Shown here one piece after another: positions 39,474-52,000 of a stretch of DNA of 64,000 bases; positions within the stretch are counted from its first letter, which is position 1; every line of letters begins with the position of its first letter. The DNA comes from Stenotrophomonas sp. ESTM1D_MKCIP4_1 (GTDB taxonomy: Bacteria > Pseudomonadota > Gammaproteobacteria > Xanthomonadales > Xanthomonadaceae), in NCBI RefSeq assembly GCF_003086895.1, contig NZ_CP026004.1:3446731-3510730 (forward strand), given 5' to 3'. The notes beneath the pieces are model-generated. The model was not told the DNA's origin. It did no database searches and saw nothing but the letters and a program-made list of their open reading frames with translations. Both the position numbers and the translations under genes were made by a program.

Positions 39474-41450
39474 TCAGCTCTTCTTGGCCACGCGCAGCAC
39501 CTTCGGGGTCACGAACACCAGCAGTTCGGCCTTGTCCTTGTTGCGGCCACGCTTCTTGAACAGATTGCCCAGGAACGGGACATCGCCCAGGAACGGCACC
39601 TTGCTGACGCTGCTGCGGTCGGTGAACTCGTACACGCCACCGATCACCACGGTCTGGCCGTCTTCCACCAGCACGGCGGTGTTGACCTCGCGACGGTTGA
39701 TTTCCGGAATTTCGCCGTAGCCAGCCAGGGTGATGTAGCGCTGCACTTCGTCTTTCTTGACCGCCATGTTCAGGAACACGCGGTTGTCGTCGGTGATGGT
39801 CGGGGTGACCTTCAGTTCCAGAACCACTTCCTTGAACTGCACGTTCGGGGTCTGCGCACCACCACCAGCACCGCCGCCGCTGATGGTCACGTAGCCGATT
39901 TCCTTACCCTGCTTGATGAGGGCCTCGCGCTGGTTGGTGGTCACCACGCGCGGGTTGGAGATCACTTCGCCGCGCGACTCTTCCTGCATGGCCGACAGTT
40001 CGACGTCCAGCAGGTAGCCCGCGTTGAGAATGGACAGCGCCAGCGAACCCGGATTGCTGGTGGAGGCCACCGGCAGTTCCCAGTTCAGGCCACGGGAAAT
40101 GGTCGGAGAGATCGGAATCGGCGCCGGGCCGACGCTGCCACCGGCAATCCACTCGCGCACGGCATTTGCGTTGGTGTTGGCGGTATCCACCTGCGACTGG
40201 CGGGTTGCCGCCGTCGAAGCCAGGTTGCCACCGAAGTACACGTTGTCGCGGCTGCCGCTGATGCCGAACTTGGCACCCAGCTCACGGGCAAACGTGTCGG
40301 TAGCGATGACGATGCGGCTTTCGATCAGCACCTGGTCGACCGGGCGATCGATCACGTTGATCAGCTCGCGCATGCGCGCGATCTTCTTCGGGATGTCGCT
40401 GATCATCAGGGTGTTGGTGCGCTCGTCGGCGACGATGCGGCCGCGCGCGGAGAGGAAACCACTTTCCTCCTGGCTGGCGCTGCCGTTGCCACCGGAACCA
40501 CCACCGCCCGAGCCACCACCGATGCCCTTGGCTTCGGTCAGTGCTTTGAAGATCTGCGAGGCGCTGTGGTAGTTGATCTGCACGTAATCGGTCACCAGAT
40601 CCTCGCGGTTCTCGATGGCGATGCGTGCGTCTTCCTTTTCCTGTTCGAACTTGGCCAGTTCAGCCTGCGGCGCGACCCAGATCACGCTGCCGTCCTGGCG
40701 CTTGTCCATGCCCTTGGCGCGCAGCACGATGTCCAGTGCCTGGTCCCACGGCACGTTGACCAGGCGCAGGGTCACATTGCCCTGCACCGAATCGGACGCG
40801 ACGACATTCAGGTTGGACTCTTCGGCGATCAACTGCAGCACGGTGCGCACCGGCACGTCCTGGAAGTTGAAGGTCACCGGCTTGCCACTGTAGCCACGCT
40901 GCGGCACGCCCTTGGCGGCCTGGGTGACGCTGCCAGCGGTGACCGCGCCGACCGCAGCCGGCGCCTTGCGCGCGCTGATTTCGACCACGTACTCGTTGCC
41001 GCTCTGGTAGGCCAGCGATTCAACCGCACCGCCGGTGCTCAGCACCAGCTGGGTGCCCGCGCCGGACGGCTTGGCGTCGATGCGCTGCACCGGCGTGGCG
41101 AAGTCGGTGACGTTCAGCGGCTTCTGCAGGTTGGCCGGCAGGCGGGCGTTGCCCACGTCGACCACCACGCTGTTGTCCTGCGTGCGCAGGTCAGGGATTG
41201 CGCCCTGGCCGTCGAACTGGACGATCAGGCGGCCGCTGCCGTCATCGCCGCGTTTGAAATCGATCCGCTGCACCGACAGCGACGCCGGCGCGGTGGCCTG
41301 CGGTGCGACGGCGGTGCTGGCCGGCTTTTCGGCCGGTGCGGCAGCCAGCGCCGGAGCGCAGGCCAGCATCAGCGCGACTCCCAGCGCGCTGATGCGGTTC
41401 AAGGTAGAGCGCCGGATGGGTCGCAGCCCCTTGGCTTGGTGAAAAGTCAT
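39474..41450 (-). CDS. pilQ: type IV pilus secretin PilQ
   Basis: The 658-residue outer-membrane secretin passes the type IV pilus fibre. A signal peptide (about 15-37), an AMIN domain for peptidoglycan binding (about 50-160), a secretin/TonB short N-terminal domain (about 190-250, VTFNFQDVPVRTVLQLIAEES), an N1 domain with a Gly/Ser-rich loop (about 315-330) and the C-terminal secretin barrel (VLVEDGQTVVIGGVYE) follow in order. Only one AMIN domain is apparent where some PilQ proteins have two. It is the last gene of pilMNOPQ. Confidence 0.96.
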   Translation of the reverse strand: MTFHQAKGLRPIRRSTLNRISALGVALMLACAPALAAAPAEKPASTAVAPQATAPASLSVQRIDFKRGDDGSGRLIVQFDGQGAIPDLRTQDNSVVVDVGNARLPANLQKPLNVTDFATPVQRIDAKPSGAGTQLVLSTGGAVESLAYQSGNEYVVEISARKAPAAVGAVTAGSVTQAAKGVPQRGYSGKPVTFNFQDVPVRTVLQLIAEESNLNVVASDSVQGNVTLRLVNVPWDQALDIVLRAKGMDKRQDGSVIWVAPQAELAKFEQEKEDARIAIENREDLVTDYVQINYHSASQIFKALTEAKGIGGGSGGGGSGGNGSASQEESGFLSARGRIVADERTNTLMISDIPKKIARMRELINVIDRPVDQVLIESRIVIATDTFARELGAKFGISGSRDNVYFGGNLASTAATRQSQVDTANTNANAVREWIAGGSVGPAPIPISPTISRGLNWELPVASTSNPGSLALSILNAGYLLDVELSAMQEESRGEVISNPRVVTTNQREALIKQGKEIGYVTISGGGAGGGAQTPNVQFKEVVLELKVTPTITDDNRVFLNMAVKKDEVQRYITLAGYGEIPEINRREVNTAVLVEDGQTVVIGGVYEFTDRSSVSKVPFLGDVPFLGNLFKKRGRNKDKAELLVFVTPKVLRVAKKS

Positions 41451-41471
41451 CGTGCTATCCCCAGTAAACGA

Positions 41472-42008
41472 TCATTGATCATCGAGCGCGAGCGTGGCCG
41501 GACGTTCCAGCCAGCCCCCCGCACCGTCCGGCACAAGTTCGATCAGCTCCACGCGGTCTTCGTAGACCGCGGTGACCCGCCCGTCGCTCTGCCCAAGGTA
41601 CCCGCCCGGGCGCACCCGGTAGGTCACCTTGTCCGGCCCCATCACCAGCGCGACCGTGCTGCCGCCTGTACCGATGGTGCCCACCATGTCCAACGCATCC
41701 AGCGGGAAGCCTTCAAGCGGCTCCTTGCGCCGGTTCGGGTCCGGACGGGTTCCCCCAGCCCCCTGCTGCGGATTGGCCCAGGCATCAGTGAACGGATCGC
41801 GCATGCCCTGCGCGGAGTACTCGAAGGTCTCGAACTGCTGCATCACCGGCAGCGGTTCGAGCGGCTGCGCCGGTCGCGCGCGCTCGCTTTCAACCCATTT
41901 TTCCAGATTGGGGGCGTCGCCCGGCGTGCTGGTGATGCCGCGGCCGCAGCCGGCCAGCAACAACACCGCCATCGCCATGCCACCCCGTGCAATGAAGGAA
42001 CGGATCAC
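41472..42008 (-). CDS. pilP: type IV pilus assembly lipoprotein PilP
   Basis: The 178-residue lipoprotein (MAVLLLAGCGRG, Cys at about residue 21) has the PilP C-terminal beta domain (DMVGTIG, then YRVRPGGYLGQSDGRV) that binds PilQ and the PilN-PilO complex. The start is GTG at 42008, overlapping the TGA of pilO as GTGA. The gap to pilQ is 21 bases. Confidence 0.94.
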   Translation of the reverse strand: MIRSFIARGGMAMAVLLLAGCGRGITSTPGDAPNLEKWVESERARPAQPLEPLPVMQQFETFEYSAQGMRDPFTDAWANPQQGAGGTRPDPNRRKEPLEGFPLDALDMVGTIGTGGSTVALVMGPDKVTYRVRPGGYLGQSDGRVTAVYEDRVELIELVPDGAGGWLERPATLALDDQ

Positions 42009-42658
42009 TTCTGTGCCTCCTTGCCGGGTTCAACCTGCTGTTCGGCGATCTCCGACTCATCCAGGTAACGGTAGGTCTTGACCGTACCGGACAGCTCCAG
42101 TGCACCGGCACGGATGCTGCCCCCGGTCTTGTCGGCCGGCTTCAGGTTGATGTCGTGCATGGTCAGGATGACCACGCGCGGCAACGAGGCCACGCCACTG
42201 ACGAACGCGCCGAACTGGTGGTAGCTGCCCACCATCTTCAGCTTGATCGGCTTCTCGGCGTAGAACTCCTTGATCTGTTCCTGTTCCGGCTCGAACAGCT
42301 GGTTGGTCAGGCCGCTGGACAGCGCGGTCTGCGAGATGTCGATGATCAGATCGGGCATCTCGGTCTTGCTGGGCAGCTGCCGCAGCATCTGCTGCAGTAC
42401 CTGCTCCATCTGCGCCAGCTGCTGCTTGAGCGGTTCCAGGTTCACCGCACGCGCCTGTTCGGTGCTGAACTGCTGGCGCAGCGTGGCTTCCTGCGATTCC
42501 AGGCCCTCCAGTTCCTCGCGCTTGCCGCTGATCAGCAGCATGTACGCAACGAACATGATGACCAGGGCGATCAGCGTGCAGAACACGATCTTCGCGTTCC
42601 GCGGCCAGTTGCCGATGTCGTTGAAATCCAGGCTCTTGAGGTCGACTTTCTTGCTCAT
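42005..42658 (-). CDS. pilO: type IV pilus alignment protein PilO
   Basis: The 217-residue inner-membrane protein has one helix (about 24-45, IVFCTLIALVIMFVAYMLLI), a coiled coil (about 50-95) and a periplasmic ferredoxin-like domain with the PilO block KEFYAEKPIKLKMVGSYHQF. It pairs with PilN and connects to PilP. The ATG overlaps the pilN stop codon (ATGA). Confidence 0.95.
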   Translation of the reverse strand: MSKKVDLKSLDFNDIGNWPRNAKIVFCTLIALVIMFVAYMLLISGKREELEGLESQEATLRQQFSTEQARAVNLEPLKQQLAQMEQVLQQMLRQLPSKTEMPDLIIDISQTALSSGLTNQLFEPEQEQIKEFYAEKPIKLKMVGSYHQFGAFVSGVASLPRVVILTMHDINLKPADKTGGSIRAGALELSGTVKTYRYLDESEIAEQQVEPGKEAQK

Positions 42659-43529
42659 GCGCGGTCCCCCTGCAGCGGGGCATGGAAGGCCTGCGGCGGT
42701 TGTGCCAGTCGGCTCCCTTCAGTCTTGGGCGCAGCCGGCGGATTGGCCGCTGGAGCAGGCGGGGTTGCCGGAGGCGTTGCGGGTGCGGCAGCGGGTGCCG
42801 GGGTCGCGCCGGCCGGGGCAGGTGCCTGGCCCGGTGCCGGTGCCGACGCGTCCGCGCCAGCCGCCAACGGAGCCACGGCAGGTGCCGCAGCGCCGGGCGC
42901 ACTCACGCTGCCATCGGGGTTCAGGCCGGGCGTGGTCGTCTCGTCGCTCTGCGCCGGCAGCTTCACCGTCACCTTGAACACGTACGGCAGCGCCTTGATG
43001 TCGGCCACAGGGCCGCCCGGGTGGATGTCCTTGTCCTTCTCCGGCGTGCTGGCTTCGATGATCGACAGTTCCGGGTTGGTCATCCAGCCGGACACGTCCA
43101 GGTTGCGCATGTACGCCGAAACGCGTGCGTTGGACTGGGTGCGGCCTTCCAGGGTGAGCATGTCACCGTCCTGCTGCAGCGAGGTGAGCACCACGCCATC
43201 GGGGATGGTGCGGACCAGCGCGTCGAACAGATGGACCATCTGCGAACGCTTGGCCTGCAGCTGTTCGATCACCGCCTTGCGGGCCAGCAGACGGCTCTTC
43301 TGCTCGTCGAGGCGCTTGATCTCCTCGTTCTGCTTCTGGACCTTCTCGATCTCGGCCTGCAGGTAAGCGTTGCGGTCCTGCTGCCCGCTGACCTGCATGT
43401 CGTAGTAGAACCAGATCAACAGCGACAGCAGCAGGCCACCGAGCGCGGCCATGCCCAGCATGACGCCGAACTCACGCTGGCGCTGCTTGCGCCGCTCGGC
43501 GCGCCAGGGCAATAGATTGATGCGTGCCA

Positions 43530-43530
<1 letters not shown>
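42655..43530 (-). CDS. pilN: type IV pilus protein PilN with an extended Pro/Ala-rich tail
   Basis: The 291-residue product begins with the conserved INLLPWR motif that docks into PilM (residues 4-10). It has one helix (about 25-44), a coiled coil (about 50-100) and a ferredoxin-like periplasmic domain to about residue 205. It then runs on for about 80 residues made mostly of Pro, Ala and Gly. Typical PilN proteins end near 180-220 residues, so the tail is an addition. The ATG shares one base with the pilM stop codon (TGATG). Confidence 0.94.
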
Positions 43531-47228
<3,698 letters not shown>

Positions 47229-47243
47229 GGCCGGTGTTGGCAG

Positions 47244-47390
47244 GTGCCAACCGTTGGTTGGCACTGCTTCTGCCTGGTAGGTGCCAACCGTTGGTTGGCA
47301 CTGCCTTTATGCAGCCGAGCATGGGCTCGGCTCTACCGGTAGATGCCAACTGTGGTTGGCGCTCCCGCTGATGGCCAACCAAGGTTGGCC
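47244..47390. repeat. cluster of five palindromes downstream of mrcA
   Basis: In order: GTGCCAACC-GTT-GGTTGGCAC (47244-47264, no GTAG); GTAG plus the same stem (47277-47301); an AGCCGAGC-ATG-GGCTCGGCT element ending CTAC (47313-47336); GTAGATGCCAACTGTGGTTG (47339-47363); and GGCCAACC-AA-GGTTGGCC (47373-47390). Three have GTAG ends. The first begins 16 bases after the mrcA stop and probably forms its 3' end. Confidence 0.85.
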
Positions 47391-47466
47391 ACCACCAAGG
47401 CGCGCACCTACGCAGATGTCACATCCCTGCGTTACTCTGTGGCCAGGTCGCCTCAGGAGTCTTCGC

Positions 47467-48111
47467 ATGCATCGAGCACGTCAGCATGCTGCCAGCCAGA
47501 CCCGCGAGCGGCGCCACCGCCTCGCCCACGAAGCCGCCCGCCTCATGGCCGAAGGCGGCATCCGCGACTACCACCAGGCCAAGCTGAAGGCCGCCAGCCG
47601 CCTCGGCATCCACGACGATGCCTCCCTGCCCCGCAACGTCGAGATCGAAGACGCCCTGCGCGAGTACCAGCGCCTGTTCGCCGGGGCACAGCACGGCAAC
47701 GAACTGCAGCGCCGCCGCGAGGCCGCAGTGAACGCACTGGAATTCCTGCACGGCTTCGCCCCGCGTCTGATCGGGCCGGTGCTCGATGGAACCGCCGATG
47801 CCAACAGCCCGGTGCAGCTGCACCTGCACAGCGACGATCCGGAAGCCGTACACCGCTTCCTGGACGAACATGGCATCCCCGCCGAATCGCGCGTGCGCCG
47901 GCTGCGTCTGGACCGCGAACGCAGCCTGGACGTACCGGTGTGGGTGTTCAGCGCCGAGGAACTGACCTTCGACCTCGCCGTGCTGCCCTACGATGCATTG
48001 CGCCAGGCCCCCCTGTCGCCCGTGGATGAGAAGCCGATGCGACGTGCGTCGATCAGCCAGCTACGGCAACTGCTGGCCGAGACCGAAATCACGGACTACC
48101 TCGTCGGCTGA
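47467..48111 (+). CDS. unrecognised cytoplasmic protein
   Basis: The 214-residue product has no signal peptide or membrane helix. The N-terminal third is basic and helical (MHRARQHAASQTRERRHRLA), and the remainder is mixed alpha/beta, including LHLHSDDPEAVHRFLDEHGI and VWVFSAEELTFDLAVLPYDA. CAGGAG precedes the ATG at proper distance, and codon use matches the neighbours, so it is a real gene. Weak resemblance to nucleotidyltransferase-associated proteins was considered but no catalytic motif is present. Function unknown. Confidence 0.78.
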   Translation: MHRARQHAASQTRERRHRLAHEAARLMAEGGIRDYHQAKLKAASRLGIHDDASLPRNVEIEDALREYQRLFAGAQHGNELQRRREAAVNALEFLHGFAPRLIGPVLDGTADANSPVQLHLHSDDPEAVHRFLDEHGIPAESRVRRLRLDRERSLDVPVWVFSAEELTFDLAVLPYDALRQAPLSPVDEKPMRRASISQLRQLLAETEITDYLVG

Positions 48112-48130
48112 GCCAGCCCCAGCGGCAGCC

Positions 48131-48190
48131 CGGCGGGGGCGCCTCGGTGCCCCGCCCTGATGGATGCCAACTTCCGTCGGCATCCATCAG
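48131..48190. repeat. two hairpins in a convergent gap
   Basis: GGCGGGG/CCCCGCC (48131-48155) and a perfect 12-bp stem CTGATGGATGCC/GGCATCCATCAG (48157-48190). They lie between convergent genes and are likely terminators. No GTAG end is present. Confidence 0.65.
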
Positions 48191-48212
48191 AGGGGAGAGC
48201 TATTTGGCCACC

Positions 48213-48950
48213 TTACAAGGCGTAAAGCGGATCCACCGCCTTGTCCATCAACCGCGCCATCCATGGCATCGGTGCCCGCTCGGGATACTCCTTCATCATC
48301 TTCGCGTGCATCACCTGCACATCGCCCAGTGCCCAGCCGTGGAAGACCACATCCTGGTAGGTGTCAGACCACACCGTCTGCAACCGATCCTGATCGCCCT
48401 CCAGCAGCGGCAGGTCGCCATCCGGCGCATCCAGCATCGGCCGCAGGGCCGCATCCAGATCCGCCGAACGCTGCCCCGCCCTGCGCAACCGGGACACGTT
48501 CTCGCTCACATGCCAGCACAGATACGGCGCACACACCCCCGACACGCGGATGTAATCGGAAATATCCGCAAGCATATGGGCCTGCAACTGCTTTGATTCC
48601 GCGCCGAGGTACGTGCTGCGGGCCTTCATCGCACGCAGGGCCGCCGCTCGCAGTTCCTCCGGCGTGCTGACCACCGCGCCGGGGTTTCCGCCACCGTTGT
48701 TGGCGACGGCGACGCGATGCGATGCCTGCTCGCTCATCATCCGTACCTGCACCTTTGCCGCCTCCGGATGCACACGCGGCACCGGCGGGTTGCTGAGTTT
48801 CCAGATGATCCAACAGGAATACAACAAGCCCAGGAACAGCAGGACGTACACCAGGGTCCATCCGTTGACGTTGTGCACCAGATAATTGAAACGCGCGCGC
48901 CAGATGTAAAAGCGCCGGTACGTCATGAATCGGCTGAATCGGCTGTACAT
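48213..48950 (-). CDS. unrecognised single-pass membrane protein
   Basis: The 245-residue product has a basic, aromatic N-terminus (MYSRFSRFMTYRRFYIWRAR), one helix (about 31-50, WTLVYVLLFLGLLYSCWIIW) and a helical C-terminal domain with two cysteines in CAPYLCWH (about 138-145). By the positive-inside rule the C-terminal domain would be periplasmic, and the cysteines could form a disulfide. The ATG at 48950 has AAGGAG six bases upstream; an ATG two codons earlier sits on the ribosome site. It follows the adhesin gene on the same strand, 69 bases apart. Function unknown. Confidence 0.75.
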   Translation of the reverse strand: MYSRFSRFMTYRRFYIWRARFNYLVHNVNGWTLVYVLLFLGLLYSCWIIWKLSNPPVPRVHPEAAKVQVRMMSEQASHRVAVANNGGGNPGAVVSTPEELRAAALRAMKARSTYLGAESKQLQAHMLADISDYIRVSGVCAPYLCWHVSENVSRLRRAGQRSADLDAALRPMLDAPDGDLPLLEGDQDRLQTVWSDTYQDVVFHGWALGDVQVMHAKMMKEYPERAPMPWMARLMDKAVDPLYAL

Positions 48951-49019
48951 CGCCATCTCCTTCTTGAGTGCCCCGGCGCTGGGGGCGGGTTTTGGCGCAC
49001 CACACCGGGGCAGCACGGC

Positions 49020-52000
49020 TTACCACCCGATGCCCACACCCACGCCCATGCTGCGTTCACCACTGTTGGTGAAGGCACCATTGAGGCTGAAGGTGGCCGA
49101 GCCCTTGTCGTTCAACACGCGCTGGTAGCCCACGGCCATGGCCGATTCACCCTCGCTGTAGCCCACGCCCGCGCCGAGGCGGTTGTAGGTATTCAGGCCG
49201 GCAGTGTTCATGGCCATCGCACTCTGTGCGCTGGTCATGGCTGCCATGCGGTTGAAGCGCTTGTCCATCTTGTCCAGGCGCGCATCCACCTCGCGGGAGA
49301 TGCCATCGCTGTACTCGTTGGCACGGGCCAGCATCTTCTCCAGTTCGGCGGTGTCCACCTGCGGGGTGGGTGCTTCCGGCTTGGGGGCATCGGCCTGCGG
49401 CTGCGGCGAGGACTTCGGTGCGTTGCCGGTGTCAGCCAGCGCCTTGTCCCCGGCGTTTGCCGGCGGCGTCGGCGCGGACGGCTCGTCGCCGGCAACGGTG
49501 GCCAAGGTGCGGGACTGCGGCTGGCCGTCAATGCGATGCTCCAGCCCATCCATGCGGCCGTTCAGCTGCTGCTGCATGGAGTGCAGCTGGCCACCATTGA
49601 CCGCATCGCGGCTGCCCGCGGCGATGGCGCCGTTGGCCACGTTGGACAGCACCATGCCGTTGGCACCGGCGAAGGTGAGCTGGTTGAGGCCGTCGTTGCG
49701 GACGGTGGGGGTGTCCTGGAATACCGCGTTGAGCTGGGACTCGACGCGGTCGACGCGGTTGCTGCTGGTGACGACGGCGGAGTCGAGGGTGGACAGGGCG
49801 TCGGTGAGGGTGGATTGCTGGCCGCCCTGGACGTTGAAGGACGGATTGATGATGTTGCCGTTGGCGTCGATATCACCGCCGACCGTGGCGAGGGCACCGC
49901 GGAGCTGGCCTACGGTGGCAACGTCGGTGGCGTTGCGGCCGTTGGCAACGTTGACGATGCGGCGTCTAGTGTTATCGGAGCCGACCGAGATGACACCCAT
50001 TTCACGAGCAATGGAACCACTTCCAAGCGCGGCGGACCCATCTGCCCCTTCGAGCACCAGTGCTCTGGTTCCAAGCGCCAGTCCATGGCGACTGTGCACT
50101 TCCGAAGTAGCCCCCAAGGCGAACCCGTACTCTGCATCAGGGAGCACATATGAACTGCTACCCAGAGCAATCGAATTTCCAGCCAACGCGGTAGCGTAAA
50201 AGCCAACTGCTGTAGCTCCCTCCGCAGTAACGCCGCCTGCTCTGGCTCCATCACCGATGGCCGTCGAGAACCCGCCTGCTTTTGCATTCACACTCTCATC
50301 GTCCGATGAAATGGCAATAAACCGCTTGCCACTCTCAAGGCCAGCGATGCGCTGGTTGGAAGCAAACAGCTGCCGGCCATTGACCACATCACGGCTATCC
50401 GCAGAGATCACCCCATCAGCAACACCCGTCAACCGCGCGCCGCCATAGTCGATCACATTGCCCTGCCCCGCTGCCATCATTCCATGCGACAGCAGTTCAT
50501 CGCGTTCACCGCGCAGATCGTCCAGGTCACTACGATTGCGGTCGATCTCCTGCTTTGCCTCAAACAACTGGCTACCGGTCACCGCATCACGGCTGCCGGC
50601 AGCAATGCGGCCGTCGGCCAGATTGGTCAGCACCGAGCCGTGGGCGCCTGCAAGCGCCAGCTGGTTCAGACCATCGGCACGCACCGACGGGCCATCCAGG
50701 AATGCAGATCGCAGCTTGCCTTCCAAGCTATCCACGCGGCTGTCCGCAGTGACCACGGCGCTGTCGAGTGCGGCCAAGGCATCTCCGACGTTGTTCTGAG
50801 TGCCGCCTTGGACGTTGTAGTTGGGAGCGATGATGTTGCCATTGGCATCGACCTTCGCATCGCCACCAAGTGCACGAACGGCTGCGCCAAGTTGGGAAAT
50901 GGTGGACGCGTCTGTCAAGGACTTCCCGTCGGAAACATTGGTGATTCTGCGCTGCAGTGTCGAATGTCCTACGGACACTGTCCCAGGCTCATCCGCGACC
51001 GAGAAATTCCCAAGCGCCACACTGCCGAAGGCTCCGGTCGACACACGGCTACGCGCACCAAGCGCTAGCCCTCCGCTAGCTTCAATGAGGGACTGTGTGC
51101 CGAGAGCGAATGCACTGTCTGCATTCTCGCGTACCGACGCTGCTCGACCAATGGCGACCGAATTGTCTCCAAGTGCAGCTGAGTAAGCACCAACGGAGAC
51201 CGCGCCCTCCCCCTTAGGCGAGGCAAGAGCGGAGTCACCAATTGCGACCGATATCTGACCCGCGATAGACGCATCTTGGTCGCCTCCAGCGCCAATGGAC
51301 AGGAACTGATTCAACCGCTCAATTGAGCCAATTCTCTCATTCGTAGCGAACAACTGCCCACCATTCACAGCATCCGTACTAGTTGCAGAGCTGATGTCAC
51401 CCGCAGCCACTCCGCGCAACTTCCCACCGGCGATATCCACGCTCCCATCGGCAGAAATTTTCACCACATGATCCAAGTCCGGATCGAAGTCCTCAAACTC
51501 CGAACGCAATGCATCCAGATCGCGCCGATTGTCGGCAATGTGGCCAGACTGCGCTGCCAGATCGCGGGTGTGGCCTGCAAGCACACCCGCGTTCGCCTGA
51601 ACTTTCTCGTTGGTAGCGAACAACTGTTTGCCGGTCACCGCATCGTTGCTGCTGTCGGTCAGACCTGCTTCGTCCACGTTGACGATTCGGCGCTTCAGAT
51701 CCGTCGCAGCGTTACCCACCGACACCTCGTTGGCACCGCTGGTCTCCGAGCGCTCACCCAGCGCCACCGAGTTCTCGTGCCTGGCCTTGGCATTGCCGCC
51801 GAGCGCGACCGCAGCCTTTGCCGTAGCAGAGGATGCGCTACCCAGAGACATCGCGTTGTCACCGGTTGCATTCGCACTGTTCCCCATGGCGAATGCTGCC
51901 ACGCCATCGGCCTTGGCAGCCTGCCCCAGAGCCATGGCCAGATTGCCGGTAGCGGTGGCGCGGTTACGGTCCTCGATGGCACCGGCCGTAGCCAACGCAT

